Notes: a model not told the origin generated them from the letters alone. A stretch of DNA of 64,000 nucleotides from Chryseobacterium capnotolerans (GCF_021278965.1 NZ_CP065589.1:1369001-1433000); one strand, 5' to 3'; positions 9,958-19,060 are shown, numbered from the stretch's first letter. Made by a program: numbers and translations.

Positions 9958-9994
9958 AAAGCCATTATCACAATTTATGATAACGGCTTTTTTT
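9958..9994. terminator. Bidirectional terminator
   Basis: AAAGCCATTATCA and TGATAACGGCTTT pair over 13 positions with one mismatch around CAATTTA, followed by a T7 run. It separates the convergent serine hydrolase and ABC ATPase genes. Confidence 0.8.
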
Positions 9995-10006
9995 CTGCGG
10001 TGAAAC

Positions 10007-10702
10007 TTATATAGTTTTAAGGTAAAGTTCCTGAAGTTCTTCTGCTGTAAATGCTTTGGACTGGAGATTCTGCACCAGCTGTCCCTGTTTCATAATTCCG
10101 ATATTTGAGGCCACACTTACCGCATTAAAAATATCATGGGTAGCCATGAGTATGGTTCTCCCTTCCTGTCCCAGCTGACGGATAATTTCCGTAAACTCTG
10201 CTGTGGCAATAGGGTCCAGGCCACTCGTAGGCTCGTCCAGTAAAAGTACTTTGGCATCTTTGGCCAGGGCAATTGCTATTCCTACCTTTTGGCGCATTCC
10301 CTTAGAATAGCCACCCAAAGTTTTATGATGGGCCGCTTCCTGCAATCCGGTATGTTTCAGAAATGCGGACAGTTCGGCTCTGGTGTAATTGAATCCTGCT
10401 ATTTTGGAAAAGAAATCCAGATTTTCCATGCCGGTAAGGTTAGGATATAAAAGTACGGTCTCCGGAATATAAGCCAGTTCTTTTTTTATTTTCTGCGGAT
10501 GATCTGTCACCGATATATTATTGATAAAAGCATCTCCGGATGTAGCTTTGATGAGTCCCAAAAGAATATTGATTGTCGTACTTTTGCCTGCTCCGTTTTG
10601 ACCTAATAACGCATAAATTTCTCCTTTCCCAACCTCTAAATTAAGGGATTGAAGCGCTGTGAAATCATTATATTTTTTGTGTAGATTAATGGTTTTTAAC
10701 AT
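10007..10702 (-). CDS. ABC transporter ATP-binding protein
   Basis: 231-residue cytoplasmic ATPase. Walker A is GQNGAGKST (residues 34-42), the signature is YSKGMRQKVGIA (about 130), Walker B and D-loop are KVLLLDEPTSGLDP (about 150-163), and the switch His is in MATHD. The closest families are the ABC-2 export ATPases (CcmA, NosF, GldA type). Its start overlaps the end of the upstream permease by 7 bases, so it is translationally coupled as the last gene of the TonB receptor-permease-permease-ATPase operon. The substrate cannot be read from the sequence. Confidence 0.93.
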   Translation of the reverse strand: MLKTINLHKKYNDFTALQSLNLEVGKGEIYALLGQNGAGKSTTINILLGLIKATSGDAFINNISVTDHPQKIKKELAYIPETVLLYPNLTGMENLDFFSKIAGFNYTRAELSAFLKHTGLQEAAHHKTLGGYSKGMRQKVGIAIALAKDAKVLLLDEPTSGLDPIATAEFTEIIRQLGQEGRTILMATHDIFNAVSVASNIGIMKQGQLVQNLQSKAFTAEELQELYLKTI

Positions 10703-12042
10703 AGTTTTCGGTATTTATTTTGTGAAAGAAGAATTAGTAAAGCGATGATGATCAAATAAGGTAAGAAAAGCGTCAGCATATTCAGTTTTTCAGTTTTTGT
10801 GAAATGGTCTACAGTTTGGGTGCCCCAGTTAACAGATTCTGCATTCTGACCTGAGAAAATGAGCGGATAAAAAAACAACCGTTTTCGTTCATGAAACTTT
10901 TGAAGTGCCGCACTGTATTGCAGGTGATTATCCATCCCGGTCTGAGCCAGCTGGCTCTCGGTTAGCTGGGTATGGATGTTGGGAAGAAGATAGCCCAGGA
11001 AAATTGCGGCACGGTTACGCTTGTCCATTTTTTCTCTGTAAAGGAATGCAGATTGTGATGCTTCTGCATCTCCCATATGCTGCATGGCGTAATACCAGGT
11101 CCAGGTGAAGGTGTCATTCTCTTCTACGGTAAACTTTCTGTACTGAGGATATACTTTGTAAAACTTTTCCATGGTAGGCTTCTTGGGCTCATCCCATTTG
11201 TTATGGTAACCTTCACGCTGTTCCATGACTGCCTTAAGAGACTCCTGAACAGGATAAGACTTTTGGATCAGCAGATTACAACCCATCGGAATAATGAAAT
11301 TCATAGCAACCCACACAATAAGAAGGATGAGAGCATTCTGAGCAGATGATTTTCTGAACAGGATGATCCAGCGGCATAATACAAACCAAAAGAGAATATA
11401 CAGCCACCCCGAGAGGATAAAAAGTATATAGAACTTATCCAGAGGAATCCGGATCCAAAGTGTGGCAATGATGATCAGCAGAAGGTAGATCAGGCTTACC
11501 GCAATACCTCGTATGATTATTTTGGCATTTAGAAATCTTCCCAGATGCCCGCTTTGTACAGAAAGAAGTTTCCAGGTTCCTTTTTCCTCTTCTTCAGAGA
11601 TGAGGTTATAACAGAAGGCAATAATGACCAATGGGAAAAGAAAAATCAGGACAAAGCTAAAATCGAAATTCCCGACAGCAGCATTGGCAGGATTATAAAA
11701 ATCCGAATTGTAACGCTGTTCTTCCAGATTTCTTATGGTAACGCCCTGTATCGATGGATTCAGATCACGCATACCCATATTCAGAGCTGCAAGCTTTGGC
11801 GTTTCATTGACAAGGTTGAATTTAATGTAATATAAGATCAGACCCAGATCATCCTTATGAAATTTTACATTGCGTGCAATGCTTTCTTTCTGAAAATTGC
11901 CGCTTTTTGCAATAATGTCTTCATTTCTATCCAGGAATTTTTTTCCGGTATAGATAGCCATGAGGCCTGCTGCCAGTAAAAATACCAGGGCGATAAGATA
12001 GGCCTTGTTGCGGTAAAATTGTTTATATAAATAATGATTCAT
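10696..12042 (-). CDS. ABC-2 type permease, DUF3526-like (second of two)
   Basis: 448 residues. One helix near the N-terminus (AYLIALVFLLAAGLMAIYTG) is followed by a ~110-residue extracytoplasmic region, a bundle of helices from about residue 125 (FDFSFVLIFLFPLVIIAFCYN, GIAVSLIYLLLIIIATLWI, FVLCRWIILF..., LILLIVWVAMNFIIP), a second soluble region and a last helix. The ISEEEEKGTWKLLSVQSG loop is the cytoplasmic coupling motif typical of ABC-2/NosY-like permeases. It overlaps its upstream neighbour by one base and the ATPase by seven. With the other permease it likely forms a heterodimer served by the one ATPase. Confidence 0.85.
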   Translation of the reverse strand: MNHYLYKQFYRNKAYLIALVFLLAAGLMAIYTGKKFLDRNEDIIAKSGNFQKESIARNVKFHKDDLGLILYYIKFNLVNETPKLAALNMGMRDLNPSIQGVTIRNLEEQRYNSDFYNPANAAVGNFDFSFVLIFLFPLVIIAFCYNLISEEEEKGTWKLLSVQSGHLGRFLNAKIIIRGIAVSLIYLLLIIIATLWIRIPLDKFYILFILSGWLYILFWFVLCRWIILFRKSSAQNALILLIVWVAMNFIIPMGCNLLIQKSYPVQESLKAVMEQREGYHNKWDEPKKPTMEKFYKVYPQYRKFTVEENDTFTWTWYYAMQHMGDAEASQSAFLYREKMDKRNRAAIFLGYLLPNIHTQLTESQLAQTGMDNHLQYSAALQKFHERKRLFFYPLIFSGQNAESVNWGTQTVDHFTKTEKLNMLTLFLPYLIIIALLILLSQNKYRKLC

Positions 12043-13487
12043 TAGATAAGTTTTAGGTTTCTACTGCTTATTTCGATGATTAATACACAGGCTGCAAGCC
12101 AGAACAAAAGGGCTGCGGCAGATATCCACTGATTCTTCATACTTTCGGTAAGAGAAGTATACTTATACTCGAAATCAGGGAATTCTTTCCAATTTTTTCC
12201 GTCGATCACAGCCGGAGGACCTCCTTTTTCCGGTTTTATATTGCTGATATACTGTATTTGCAGATCATTCAGTCGCTGTGCCATCTTGTAGCGGTATTCT
12301 TCGGCCTGTTTTTGAAACTGGATGTAAGAGAAAAAATCTGTTCCCGTTGCTGCCATAGAAAAATGTCTGATGGCCAGAGAAGGATCTATAAACCCGAATA
12401 GCTCTGAGAATTTCTGCTGCTGGTGATACTGTTCCTGTAACCTTTTCTGGTGCGAAATGTAAATCTGAGAACTGATCTTCTCTCCCTCTTTCATCACAAA
12501 TCCACTGTAGTTGAAGGGCAGTTCATTGGTATTGCTTACTCCGTAGTGAAGAAGGAGAGAATCTTTAATCTTCTTAAAATGAGGGTCATCCGGATTATGG
12601 CTGTCTCCTGCTTTCAGAATGTCTTTTTCCAGCTGGGTTTCAAAAGCAATACGGGATGGGGTAGAGTACAGGTTCTGTGCAGCAAACTGGATCCCTTTCG
12701 GAAGAAAAATGACCAGAAAGAGCCAGCATCCGATCAGGCTTACCAAAGCTGTTGCAGAAGTCCTGCTTACTGATGATATTACCACGGCCAACGTGCTGAT
12801 GAAAAAATAATAAATCATGTAAGCGGGCAGGAGAGAAAGTATTCTCAGTACAATATCGTTAAGGAGAATCGTTTCCGAAAATGCGGCAGTAAACAAGACC
12901 ACAGGTAATACAGGCAGCAGAAAGAATAATGAAAACTGCCACAATCCAAGGATTTTGCCCCAAAGAATAGCCCTGTTAGACGCTCCCTGAATGCTTAGTA
13001 TTTTCAATGTGGTGTTCTCACGCTCCTGAACAATGAGTCCGAAACCCAGAAACAGGATGATCAGCGGTACGATGCTCTGAAGAATAAATGCACTGTTGAA
13101 GGCTCCGAAACGAACTAAAGCTCCGGAACTTCCTGCCTCGGAAAGGTTAGCGGTATTCTGTTTGTGGGCCTCCAGAAAAATAACATTTCCCAGATAATCA
13201 TCCAGTCCGTTATCAAAAAGACTTAAAGGATGGGCGGTCCGGAACACCAGGTATCCGTAATGAGCCATCCTGTGCGGATGCTTGTCTGGCCGGTCTTCCC
13301 AATGTTCCCGCACCTCGCTGCGGTATTCTTTGATCTGGGAAACGTTATCTGTATATTGCATGAATCTGACCCCGATGCTCATCATACAGAATAAGAGCAC
13401 AATAACAGTGATAAGCAGATTTTGTTTTCCTTTGAGCAAATCCTGCCGGGTTTTTCTGACGATACGTCGTAAGTTTGAAATAGGCAT
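12042..13487 (-). CDS. ABC-2 type permease, DUF3526-like (first of two)
   Basis: 481 residues with the same architecture as the following permease: an N-terminal helix (NLLITVIVLLFCMMSIGVRFM), a large outside domain, the coupling loop VQERENTTLKILSIQGAS near residue 150, a helix bundle and a C-terminal helix (WISAAALLFWLAACVLIIEIS). The shared plan indicates ancient duplication. The start codon lies 3 bases after the TonB receptor stop, so the genes are co-transcribed. Its coupling with an outer-membrane receptor is the main hint that the ABC complex deals with a siderophore, metal or similar small ligand; direction of transport is unclear because ABC-2 permeases usually export. Confidence 0.85.
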   Translation of the reverse strand: MPISNLRRIVRKTRQDLLKGKQNLLITVIVLLFCMMSIGVRFMQYTDNVSQIKEYRSEVREHWEDRPDKHPHRMAHYGYLVFRTAHPLSLFDNGLDDYLGNVIFLEAHKQNTANLSEAGSSGALVRFGAFNSAFILQSIVPLIILFLGFGLIVQERENTTLKILSIQGASNRAILWGKILGLWQFSLFFLLPVLPVVLFTAAFSETILLNDIVLRILSLLPAYMIYYFFISTLAVVISSVSRTSATALVSLIGCWLFLVIFLPKGIQFAAQNLYSTPSRIAFETQLEKDILKAGDSHNPDDPHFKKIKDSLLLHYGVSNTNELPFNYSGFVMKEGEKISSQIYISHQKRLQEQYHQQQKFSELFGFIDPSLAIRHFSMAATGTDFFSYIQFQKQAEEYRYKMAQRLNDLQIQYISNIKPEKGGPPAVIDGKNWKEFPDFEYKYTSLTESMKNQWISAAALLFWLAACVLIIEISSRNLKLI

Positions 13488-13490
13488 AGT

Positions 13491-15776
13491 TTAAAAATTA
13501 TAGGTAGCAGTTAATAGATAATTTGTGGGAGCTCCAGGAAAAAGTCTGAGATAATTCTGTGCGCCCACCCAATAAGAAGTATTTGTGATATTATTGACCG
13601 TAAGAGCCAGCTGCACTTTCGACTGTAAAAGAGTATAATACACCGCAGCATCCAGAGTGGTGTAAGCCGGAAGCTCAAATCCTCGGGTAAACCATGGAAC
13701 TTTGGAACTCTGGTACAGCATGCCTAACCCAACTCCGAAGTCGCTCAGGAAGCTTGTTTTTGAAAAATTATAACGGGTCCAGATATTGACGGAATTTTTA
13801 GACGTATTCTCCTTTCTTTGGCCTATGAGAGCTGCGTCTGCATCGTCTACTATCCGGGCGTCGATATAACTGTATCCGGCATAGATGTGCCATTGAGGAA
13901 GAATATAGCCTGTCACTTCAGCCTCAAAACCTCTGCTGCGGTCGGCACCACGCTGTATCAGCTGATCCGGTTCTGCAGGATTGTTGGCATTGATCAGGAT
14001 ATTTTTCTGATTGATCTCATATACCGCAAGACTGGCCGAAAGCATCCCGAACAAACGCCCTTTAACCCCTATTTCCTTAAGATCAGAAGTTAAAGGTTTG
14101 AATTGGGCAGCGGATTCCGAACCGGTAAACCGTCCGGTATTGGGCATTAATGTCACCGTATTGGATTGGGGCTGGTATCCGGTAAGATACGTTCCATAAA
14201 GGTTGATCTGATCCGTCAGGCTATAGGTGATTCCCAGTCTGTATAAAAACTTATTGTTGCTGAATGAAGATTCGTCAGCTTCTTTAAAGTGGGTTGTATC
14301 TTTAAACCATTCATGACGGATCCCGGAAAGTACTTTGAATTTTTTCCATGTAAAAAGATGCTGAATATAGGCTGCATGAGTGGTGGTAAGCGCAGCAGGC
14401 AGCTGGGTTGTCACATTGGTCTTATACAAATCTGCTCCCTGATAATTTTGCGCTCCGGGGCTTAAATCAAAAGGAGTGACGTTCGGTTTGGGTACTGTTA
14501 TTCCATTGTAGAGGATCGTTTCATAACGGTCTGCATTGGCAGGATTATAAGAGGATGCCACAGAACCGTCTTTCATCAGAAATCCTCTTGCAGCATTCTG
14601 CAGGCCTCCTTTTCGCTTTTCCCAGATCTGGTTATCGTACCCGATAAGAGTTTGATGTTCCACCTGCCCGGTTTTAAAGTTGAAATTAAAATAGGCATTC
14701 AGGTTGTCTGTAGCCCAGTTTTGCTTTCTCTGGACAAACTGCATCATAGCCAGGCTGGATATGGGTTTGTTTTCAATATCAGGGACAAAAGCTCCTGTAG
14801 TACGATGCTCCTGAAGGTCTTCTTTCCACAGCTGTTTCATGTAAGAGGCATTAAAGCTGATGTGTTTATTAATATGCCTTGAAAAGTTTCCCATAATGAT
14901 CAGCTCCCTGGTTTTAAAAAAGTCGTCGGGAGCCCCAAGATTTAAACTTTTCGGAGTGCTGTTGAGGTCGGTTTTCCCTGCTACGGCTCCAAAAATAGGC
15001 TGGCCGCGGTCCAGGTTTCCATTGAGATGATTAATGATCATCTCCACATTCAAAGAAGTTTTTTCATCCGGGATATAGGTAATGGAAGGCGAGATCAGAA
15101 AACCACTGTTGTTAATATGATCCCTGAAAGATTTTGCATTCTGGTAAGCCCCATTAAAACGGTATAGTAAAGTTTTGCTCTTATTCAGAGGTCCTGTAAG
15201 ATCTGTTGTAATCCGGTAGGTATCAAAACTTCCGCCTGAAAGACTGATTTCGTGCCGTGGATCCGGTAAGGGCTTTTTAGTCACCATATTGATGGTTCCA
15301 CCGGGATCTACGCTGGACATGGTGATGCTGGCAGGGCCTTTAAATACCTCTACACGTTCTATATTGGAGGTCATAGGCTGCAGAAAATAATACTGCCTGG
15401 TTCTCATTCCGTTGATGATCTGACCTTCTTCATTCTGGCTGATTCCCCGGATGTTGTACTGATTGTAATAACTTGAAGGAGAAACGCCGCTTACATTTTT
15501 CAATACTTCTCCCAGCTGAAAGGCCTGGCGTTCGCGGATGAACTCTTTGGTAATGGTATTAAGCGTTAAAGGAAGATCCTTATTCTTCATGGCTGTTTTA
15601 GTGGCTGCAAAAGAATATTCTGAGATATAATCTTTTGATTTTCTGCCGATGATTTCTACCGTTTGGATTGATCCTGATGCGGAGTCTTTGCTCACCGACT
15701 GAGCATTCAGTAAAGAAGATGAAATAATAGCTCCCAAAGCAGAAAGCTGTATGGTTTTGCCGGAAATGAGGTTCAT
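13491..15776 (-). CDS. TonB-dependent siderophore-type outer membrane receptor
   Basis: 761 residues from the ATG at 15776, chosen because MNLISGKTIQLSALGAIISSSLLNAQS is a good signal peptide; the longer frame to 15884 adds 36 residues that spoil it. The plug domain follows (LPLTLNTITKEFIRERQAFQLGEVLKNVSGV, then YNIRGISQNEEGQIING and RVEVFKGPASITMSSVDPGGTINMVTKKP), the pattern of ferric-siderophore receptors of the FhuA/FecA group. The rest is a 22-strand-like beta barrel ending in aromatic YNF. It is transcribed leftward with two ABC-2 permeases and an ATPase. The cognate ligand (siderophore, metal complex) is not evident. Confidence 0.9.
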   Translation of the reverse strand: MNLISGKTIQLSALGAIISSSLLNAQSVSKDSASGSIQTVEIIGRKSKDYISEYSFAATKTAMKNKDLPLTLNTITKEFIRERQAFQLGEVLKNVSGVSPSSYYNQYNIRGISQNEEGQIINGMRTRQYYFLQPMTSNIERVEVFKGPASITMSSVDPGGTINMVTKKPLPDPRHEISLSGGSFDTYRITTDLTGPLNKSKTLLYRFNGAYQNAKSFRDHINNSGFLISPSITYIPDEKTSLNVEMIINHLNGNLDRGQPIFGAVAGKTDLNSTPKSLNLGAPDDFFKTRELIIMGNFSRHINKHISFNASYMKQLWKEDLQEHRTTGAFVPDIENKPISSLAMMQFVQRKQNWATDNLNAYFNFNFKTGQVEHQTLIGYDNQIWEKRKGGLQNAARGFLMKDGSVASSYNPANADRYETILYNGITVPKPNVTPFDLSPGAQNYQGADLYKTNVTTQLPAALTTTHAAYIQHLFTWKKFKVLSGIRHEWFKDTTHFKEADESSFSNNKFLYRLGITYSLTDQINLYGTYLTGYQPQSNTVTLMPNTGRFTGSESAAQFKPLTSDLKEIGVKGRLFGMLSASLAVYEINQKNILINANNPAEPDQLIQRGADRSRGFEAEVTGYILPQWHIYAGYSYIDARIVDDADAALIGQRKENTSKNSVNIWTRYNFSKTSFLSDFGVGLGMLYQSSKVPWFTRGFELPAYTTLDAAVYYTLLQSKVQLALTVNNITNTSYWVGAQNYLRLFPGAPTNYLLTATYNF

Positions 15777-15952
15777 TACTTCCGGACCGTTAAAGTGGTT
15801 GATGCGCATTACAAATTGAATAATACAGACATCTATGATGCCGTATATTAATAAAAAGGATTTTGTATACAGAGAGGTATACAAATACCCACAGAAATAG
15901 ACTTACAGATCATAAGACCTGCAATAGGTAACGGGCTGCAGCTAAAAAATAA

Positions 15953-16305
15953 TCAGGCTGCAGTATAGAAATCTGATGGGGGTGCGCGGGAGCTGAAAAA
16001 ATCGAGTAAACACCGGTAGCTAATGGCCTTCGGTTGAGGCATTTCACTGTCGTTGGCCGTGTTTACAGCAAAATCTACCGTTAAAGATTCCGGCAGAACC
16101 ACATGATTCATATGCATATGGAGGGCACACTGGCAATGGTCATCCTTGGAGAAGGTAGGTCCTTTTTCTTCTTTAGAATCTTTTTAGGGAAGGTTTTGGT
16201 GGTTGCGTGCTTCGCATGTTCAAGACATATACTTATTCCACTGACGTTCGATAGGAAGATCAGTAACAAAGAAAAGACAAAAAAGGTTTTCAATGTTTTT
16301 TGCAT
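15953..16305 (-). pseudogene. Small secreted Cys/His-rich protein, frameshifted
   Basis: Starts MQKTLKTFFVFSLLLIFLSNVSG (signal peptide) and continues ISICLEHAKHATTKTFPKK. Adding one base to the T5 run at 16181-16185 (an A run in the coding strand) continues it as DSKEEKGPTFSKDDHCQC, then ALHMHMNH, and on to a stop at 15953, about 117 residues. The HCQCALHMHMNH cluster resembles metal-handling motifs in small secreted Bacteroidota proteins that sit upstream of TonB receptors (DUF6660-like), but I am not sure of the family. It is the first gene upstream of the receptor/ABC operon, suggesting a metal ligand for that system. Confidence 0.6.
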
Positions 16306-16434
16306 AAGAAGCGTCAAAAGTAGGGATAAAATTTTATAAAATGAAACTTTGTTGCAATAATAAGTAGAAAACAGATTCAATTTAATCATCCGAAACAGAA
16401 AATCGATGCTTAATGCGTTTGCCTGTATGATATG

Positions 16435-16596
16435 GCTAAAGACCGTGCTAAAGTAGTATTGAATGTTATAACCAATTCAGGGATAGATTAAACAAGACTT
16501 TTAGCAGAGGGCTTCGGCAGCAAAAATCCGATAGCGGATAATAATTCTGAACAAGGAAAGGCGCAAAACCGTAGAGTGGAGCTGGTGAAAAAATAA
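16435..16596 (+). repeat. Degenerate copy A of the ompA 3' end
   Basis: Matches the last ~55 codons of the intact OmpA-family gene at 16834-17841. It reads KDRAKVVLNVITNSGID, then a TAA where the intact gene has a Lys codon, then [18 protein letters not shown] and so on to VELVKK and a stop. Most differences in the final 30 codons are synonymous. It lies upstream of the intact gene and has no start, so it is a relic. About 240 bases with no supported gene follow; a leftward 34-codon frame ending at 16680 is possible but unsupported. Confidence 0.8.
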
Positions 16597-16833
16597 TCTA
16601 AAATCTACAGAAATAAAATCTTTGCCCCAGAAAAAACATCATCCGTACATGATCTTTTTAAACACTAAAATCCTTAAATCTAGGTACTTTCCCATTCGCT
16701 TTTTATTTGTAAGTTAGTTCCGCCAAAAACGGTATGTAAAATATCCTGAACAATATTGATGAAGAAGGATGTATACTGTTTCATCTCGTTATTTAAAAGA
16801 ATTTTATACACCATAAATCTAAAATATATTAAT

Positions 16834-17841
16834 ATGAAGAAGACACTGATTATTCTATCCATAGGCGCTTTGCTTGCTGCCTGCAACAAAAAGGCTGAAC
16901 AAAAAACAGATACTGAAAAGGATACCGTTGCCATAGAAAATCCTACAGCTATGGAAAAATCTTCGGGTGGAACAGATAATTTTGATATCAACTCTATACC
17001 CGTTTCTACTGTTGAGGTGGGTGATCTTCCCTTTTTCAGTTTTCCCAAAGGACTGGCATTTCAAAACAAGCCGGTACAAAGAAGTTATGATATGTTGTTT
17101 TTCCCGCTTAAAGGCGTAATGACGCCCATAGAAGGAAAAGTCTGGAAAACGTATGTTGTCAACGAGAAAAGCAATACAGAAGAATGGTCGTTGCCGTATT
17201 TTTTGAAAAGTTATGATGATGCGATTACAAAAGTAGGCGGAGTAAAAATATTTGATGGTAAAGTTTCTCAACAGGAGCTTGACAGAATACAACCGGAAGC
17301 CAAATACTTTGGCGAAGAAGGGTCTATAGACTATTGGAACGAACCCGTAAAAGTATATGTCATCAGAAGAACCAATGGCGATGATATTTATATTCAGCTC
17401 TATGGAAATACGGCAACCGGAGCCCTACAGATTCTACAGAAAGCCCCGTTTAAACAAACCATTTCAATCCTAAAATCTGATGAAATAAAAAAAGAATTGG
17501 ATGCAAAAGGCAAAGCAGTACTGCATATTAATTTTGATACCGACAAAGCGAGCTTACAACCCGATGGTAAAACAGCCGTAGATGAAATCACAAAAGTCAT
17601 GAAAAACGACAGCAACCTAAAACTGGCCATCAACGGATATACTGATAACAGCGGAAATGATGCTCATAATCTCCAACTGTCAAAAGACCGTGCTACAGCC
17701 GTGTTGAATGCGATAACCGCATCAGGGATCGATAAAGCAAGACTTTCAGCAGAGGGCTTCGGCAGCAAAAACCCGATTGCAGATAATAATTCTGAACAAG
17801 GGAAGGCGCAAAACCGAAGAGTGGAGCTGGTGAAAAAGTAA
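16834..17841 (+). CDS. OmpA-family peptidoglycan-associated lipoprotein
   Basis: 335 residues from ATG 16834, chosen over the longer frame because it gives a lipoprotein signal (MKKTLIILSIGALLAAC, lipobox LLAAC, Cys17). The middle (about 60-210) is an unrecognised globular region. The C-terminal OmpA domain (about 225-335) has ININFDTDKA-like VLHINFDTDKASLQPDG, the peptidoglycan-binding NGYTDNSGND loop and [10 protein letters not shown] with the conserved Arg. It should anchor the outer membrane to peptidoglycan. Its last ~30 codons recur four more times nearby (16435-16596, 18282-18381, 19650-19735, 20711-20806), making this gene the parent sequence or landing site of an accessory gene array. 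Confidence 0.88.
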   Translation: MKKTLIILSIGALLAACNKKAEQKTDTEKDTVAIENPTAMEKSSGGTDNFDINSIPVSTVEVGDLPFFSFPKGLAFQNKPVQRSYDMLFFPLKGVMTPIEGKVWKTYVVNEKSNTEEWSLPYFLKSYDDAITKVGGVKIFDGKVSQQELDRIQPEAKYFGEEGSIDYWNEPVKVYVIRRTNGDDIYIQLYGNTATGALQILQKAPFKQTISILKSDEIKKELDAKGKAVLHINFDTDKASLQPDGKTAVDEITKVMKNDSNLKLAINGYTDNSGNDAHNLQLSKDRATAVLNAITASGIDKARLSAEGFGSKNPIADNNSEQGKAQNRRVELVKK

Positions 17842-17881
17842 TGTAAACCCTGTAATTATAAAGGATTAAGAAGATTACATT

Positions 17882-18244
17882 ATGAAAAACATTATTTTTT
17901 TATTTTTTCCTGTTGTTATGTGTAATTGCCAAACAAATAATATTAAGATCAGTTCAAAGCCAATTAATATTACAAGAAAAATATTTTCAGTTAAACAAGA
18001 TAAAACGGTAAGCGTCCTAATAGCTGACAATAAAGATGTCATAGAAATATTCAAACCGAATAGCAATGATGTTTGTACTAAAATTGAATTAGGAAAAAAA
18101 TATTCTTTTAAAGTAACATGTGTAAGTTGCTTAATACAGCAAGGTATTGAATCTCCTAGCATATATATATTAAATGATTCGACTATAATAAAGTATAACA
18201 ATTATTATACGGCAGAAGAGGATCAAAATATTTGTATAAAATAA
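17882..18244 (+). CDS. Hypothetical small exported protein, possible lipoprotein
   Basis: 120 residues: MKNIIFLFFPVVMCNC gives a short signal with a possible lipobox ending at Cys14 or Cys16. The remainder is polar, with two Cys in a CVSC motif near residue 80 and no family I recognise. It begins 41 bases after the ompA stop, and base composition is lower in GC than ompA. The bases around its start (AGGATTAAGAAGAT, ATGA) and its end (TGTATAAAATAATTTTTT) recur around 18405-18450 without the middle, so a second, internally deleted copy of this gene follows it. Confidence 0.55.
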   Translation: MKNIIFLFFPVVMCNCQTNNIKISSKPINITRKIFSVKQDKTVSVLIADNKDVIEIFKPNSNDVCTKIELGKKYSFKVTCVSCLIQQGIESPSIYILNDSTIIKYNNYYTAEEDQNICIK

Positions 18245-18281
18245 TTTTTTTACAGATATTTTCTGTTTCGCAAAGGCTCTA

Positions 18282-18445
18282 ACTTTCAGCAGAGGGCTTC
18301 GGCAGCAAAAATCCGATAGCGGATAATAATTCTGAACAAGGAAAGGCGCAGAACCGTAGAGTAGAGCTGGTGAAAAAATAATGACAATGCCTGTAATAAT
18401 AGAAGGATTAAGAAGATAACATGATGAAAAAAGAATGTATAAAAT
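18282..18445 (+). repeat. Copy B of the ompA 3' end plus a deleted downstream gene
   Basis: 18282-18381 reads [19 protein letters not shown]... to VELVKK and stop, an open ompA tail that differs from the intact gene almost only at synonymous positions. The homology runs on through the intergenic CTGTAAT..AGGATTAAGAAGA to ATGATGAAAAAA and then directly to TGTATAAAATAATTTTTT, the end of the 17882-18244 gene. So this is a second copy of [ompA tail, spacer, small gene] in which the small gene has lost its interior. Confidence 0.8.
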
Positions 18446-18471
18446 AATTTTTTAATAGAAATACTCTGCTG

Positions 18472-18493
18472 TCCAAATTCGGGAGGCTTTGGA
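18472..18493. repeat. Hairpin H1 of the CTCCAAAGT family
   Basis: TCCAAA and TTTGGA pair around TTCGGGAGGC. It is the most diverged of five related hairpins (others at 19621, 22418, 22477 and about 22608) lying between cassettes. It is followed by an 11-codon open frame (EYVFTESVGKK, stop) that looks like the tail of a lost gene. Confidence 0.55.
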
Positions 18494-18544
18494 TAGCAAA
18501 GAATACGTCTTTACTGAATCCGTTGGAAAGAAGTAATTTATAAT

Positions 18545-18582
18545 AAAAGTTTACATTATATGTAAACTTTTTTGTATATTTG
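18545..18582 (+). promoter_or_regulatory. Promoter with palindromic operator for the GNAT/HTH pair
   Basis: AAAAGTTTACAT (18545-18556) and ATGTAAACTTTT (18560-18571) are a perfect 12-bp inverted repeat around TAT. Directly behind is TATATTTG (18575-18582), a full match to the flavobacterial -7 element TAnnTTTG. The palindrome occupies the space between -33 and -7, as expected for an autorepressor site. The start codon at 18590 would be at or very near the transcript start, so the mRNA may be leaderless. Confidence 0.7.
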
Positions 18583-18589
18583 GTAGGTA

Positions 18590-19060
18590 ATGTATGTGTT
18601 AAATCAAATTACGGGTGAGAAACAGGCTGCAACAATAACTAAAATTGATGCCTCTGAAATCTCGCAAATTAATAAAACCAAACGATTTGATTTTAATTGG
18701 AACAAAGAAAAAAACTTTCATGTTTATAAATTAACAGCAGAGGATAAAGAAGAGCCAATAGGACTACTGTCAGTAGAGGAACGGCCAAAGGATTATGCTT
18801 TGGAAATCAGGCTTCTGGCGGTCTCTAGAGAAAATGTTGGTAAATCGAAGGAGTACAGCCGTATTGCGGGTTGTCTTATTGCATTTGTATGCAGAGAAGC
18901 ATTTAAAAGAGGGTTTGAAGGATTTGTATGCCTAAAGCCAAAAACAAGGCTTGAGAAACATTATATACAACTATATGGATTGCAGTCAACCAAAATATAT
19001 TTGATCACTGAAGGAGAAAATTCATTACAATTAATTCAGGAATATTATGAAGACAAATAG
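18590..19060 (+). CDS. GNAT-like protein, candidate toxin of a toxin-antitoxin pair
   Basis: 156 residues, MYVLNQITGEKQ.... The segment LEIRLLAVSRENVGKSKEYSRIAGCLIAFVCREAFKRGFEGFVCLKPKTRLEKHYIQLYG has the shape of a GNAT acetyltransferase core: a beta strand leading to L-A-V, a pyrophosphate-loop-like NVGKSKEYSRIAG, and a closing HYIQLYGL strand-helix pair. The Q/RxxGxG/A loop is not canonical. It overlaps the next gene, an HTH-type protein, by 14 bases, and the promoter has a palindromic operator. The toxin assignment rests on this arrangement, known from GNAT-type TA modules, and is inference. Confidence 0.55.
   Translation: MYVLNQITGEKQAATITKIDASEISQINKTKRFDFNWNKEKNFHVYKLTAEDKEEPIGLLSVEERPKDYALEIRLLAVSRENVGKSKEYSRIAGCLIAFVCREAFKRGFEGFVCLKPKTRLEKHYIQLYGLQSTKIYLITEGENSLQLIQEYYEDK

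Noticed and set aside
16680..17048. Leftward 122-codon frame antisense to ompA
   Set aside because: Most of it is the reverse of the ompA signal region; only the last 34 codons lie outside, with nothing to support expression.
18545..18571. Palindrome as a terminator
   Set aside because: It sits upstream of a gene with a -7 element directly behind it; operator is the better reading.
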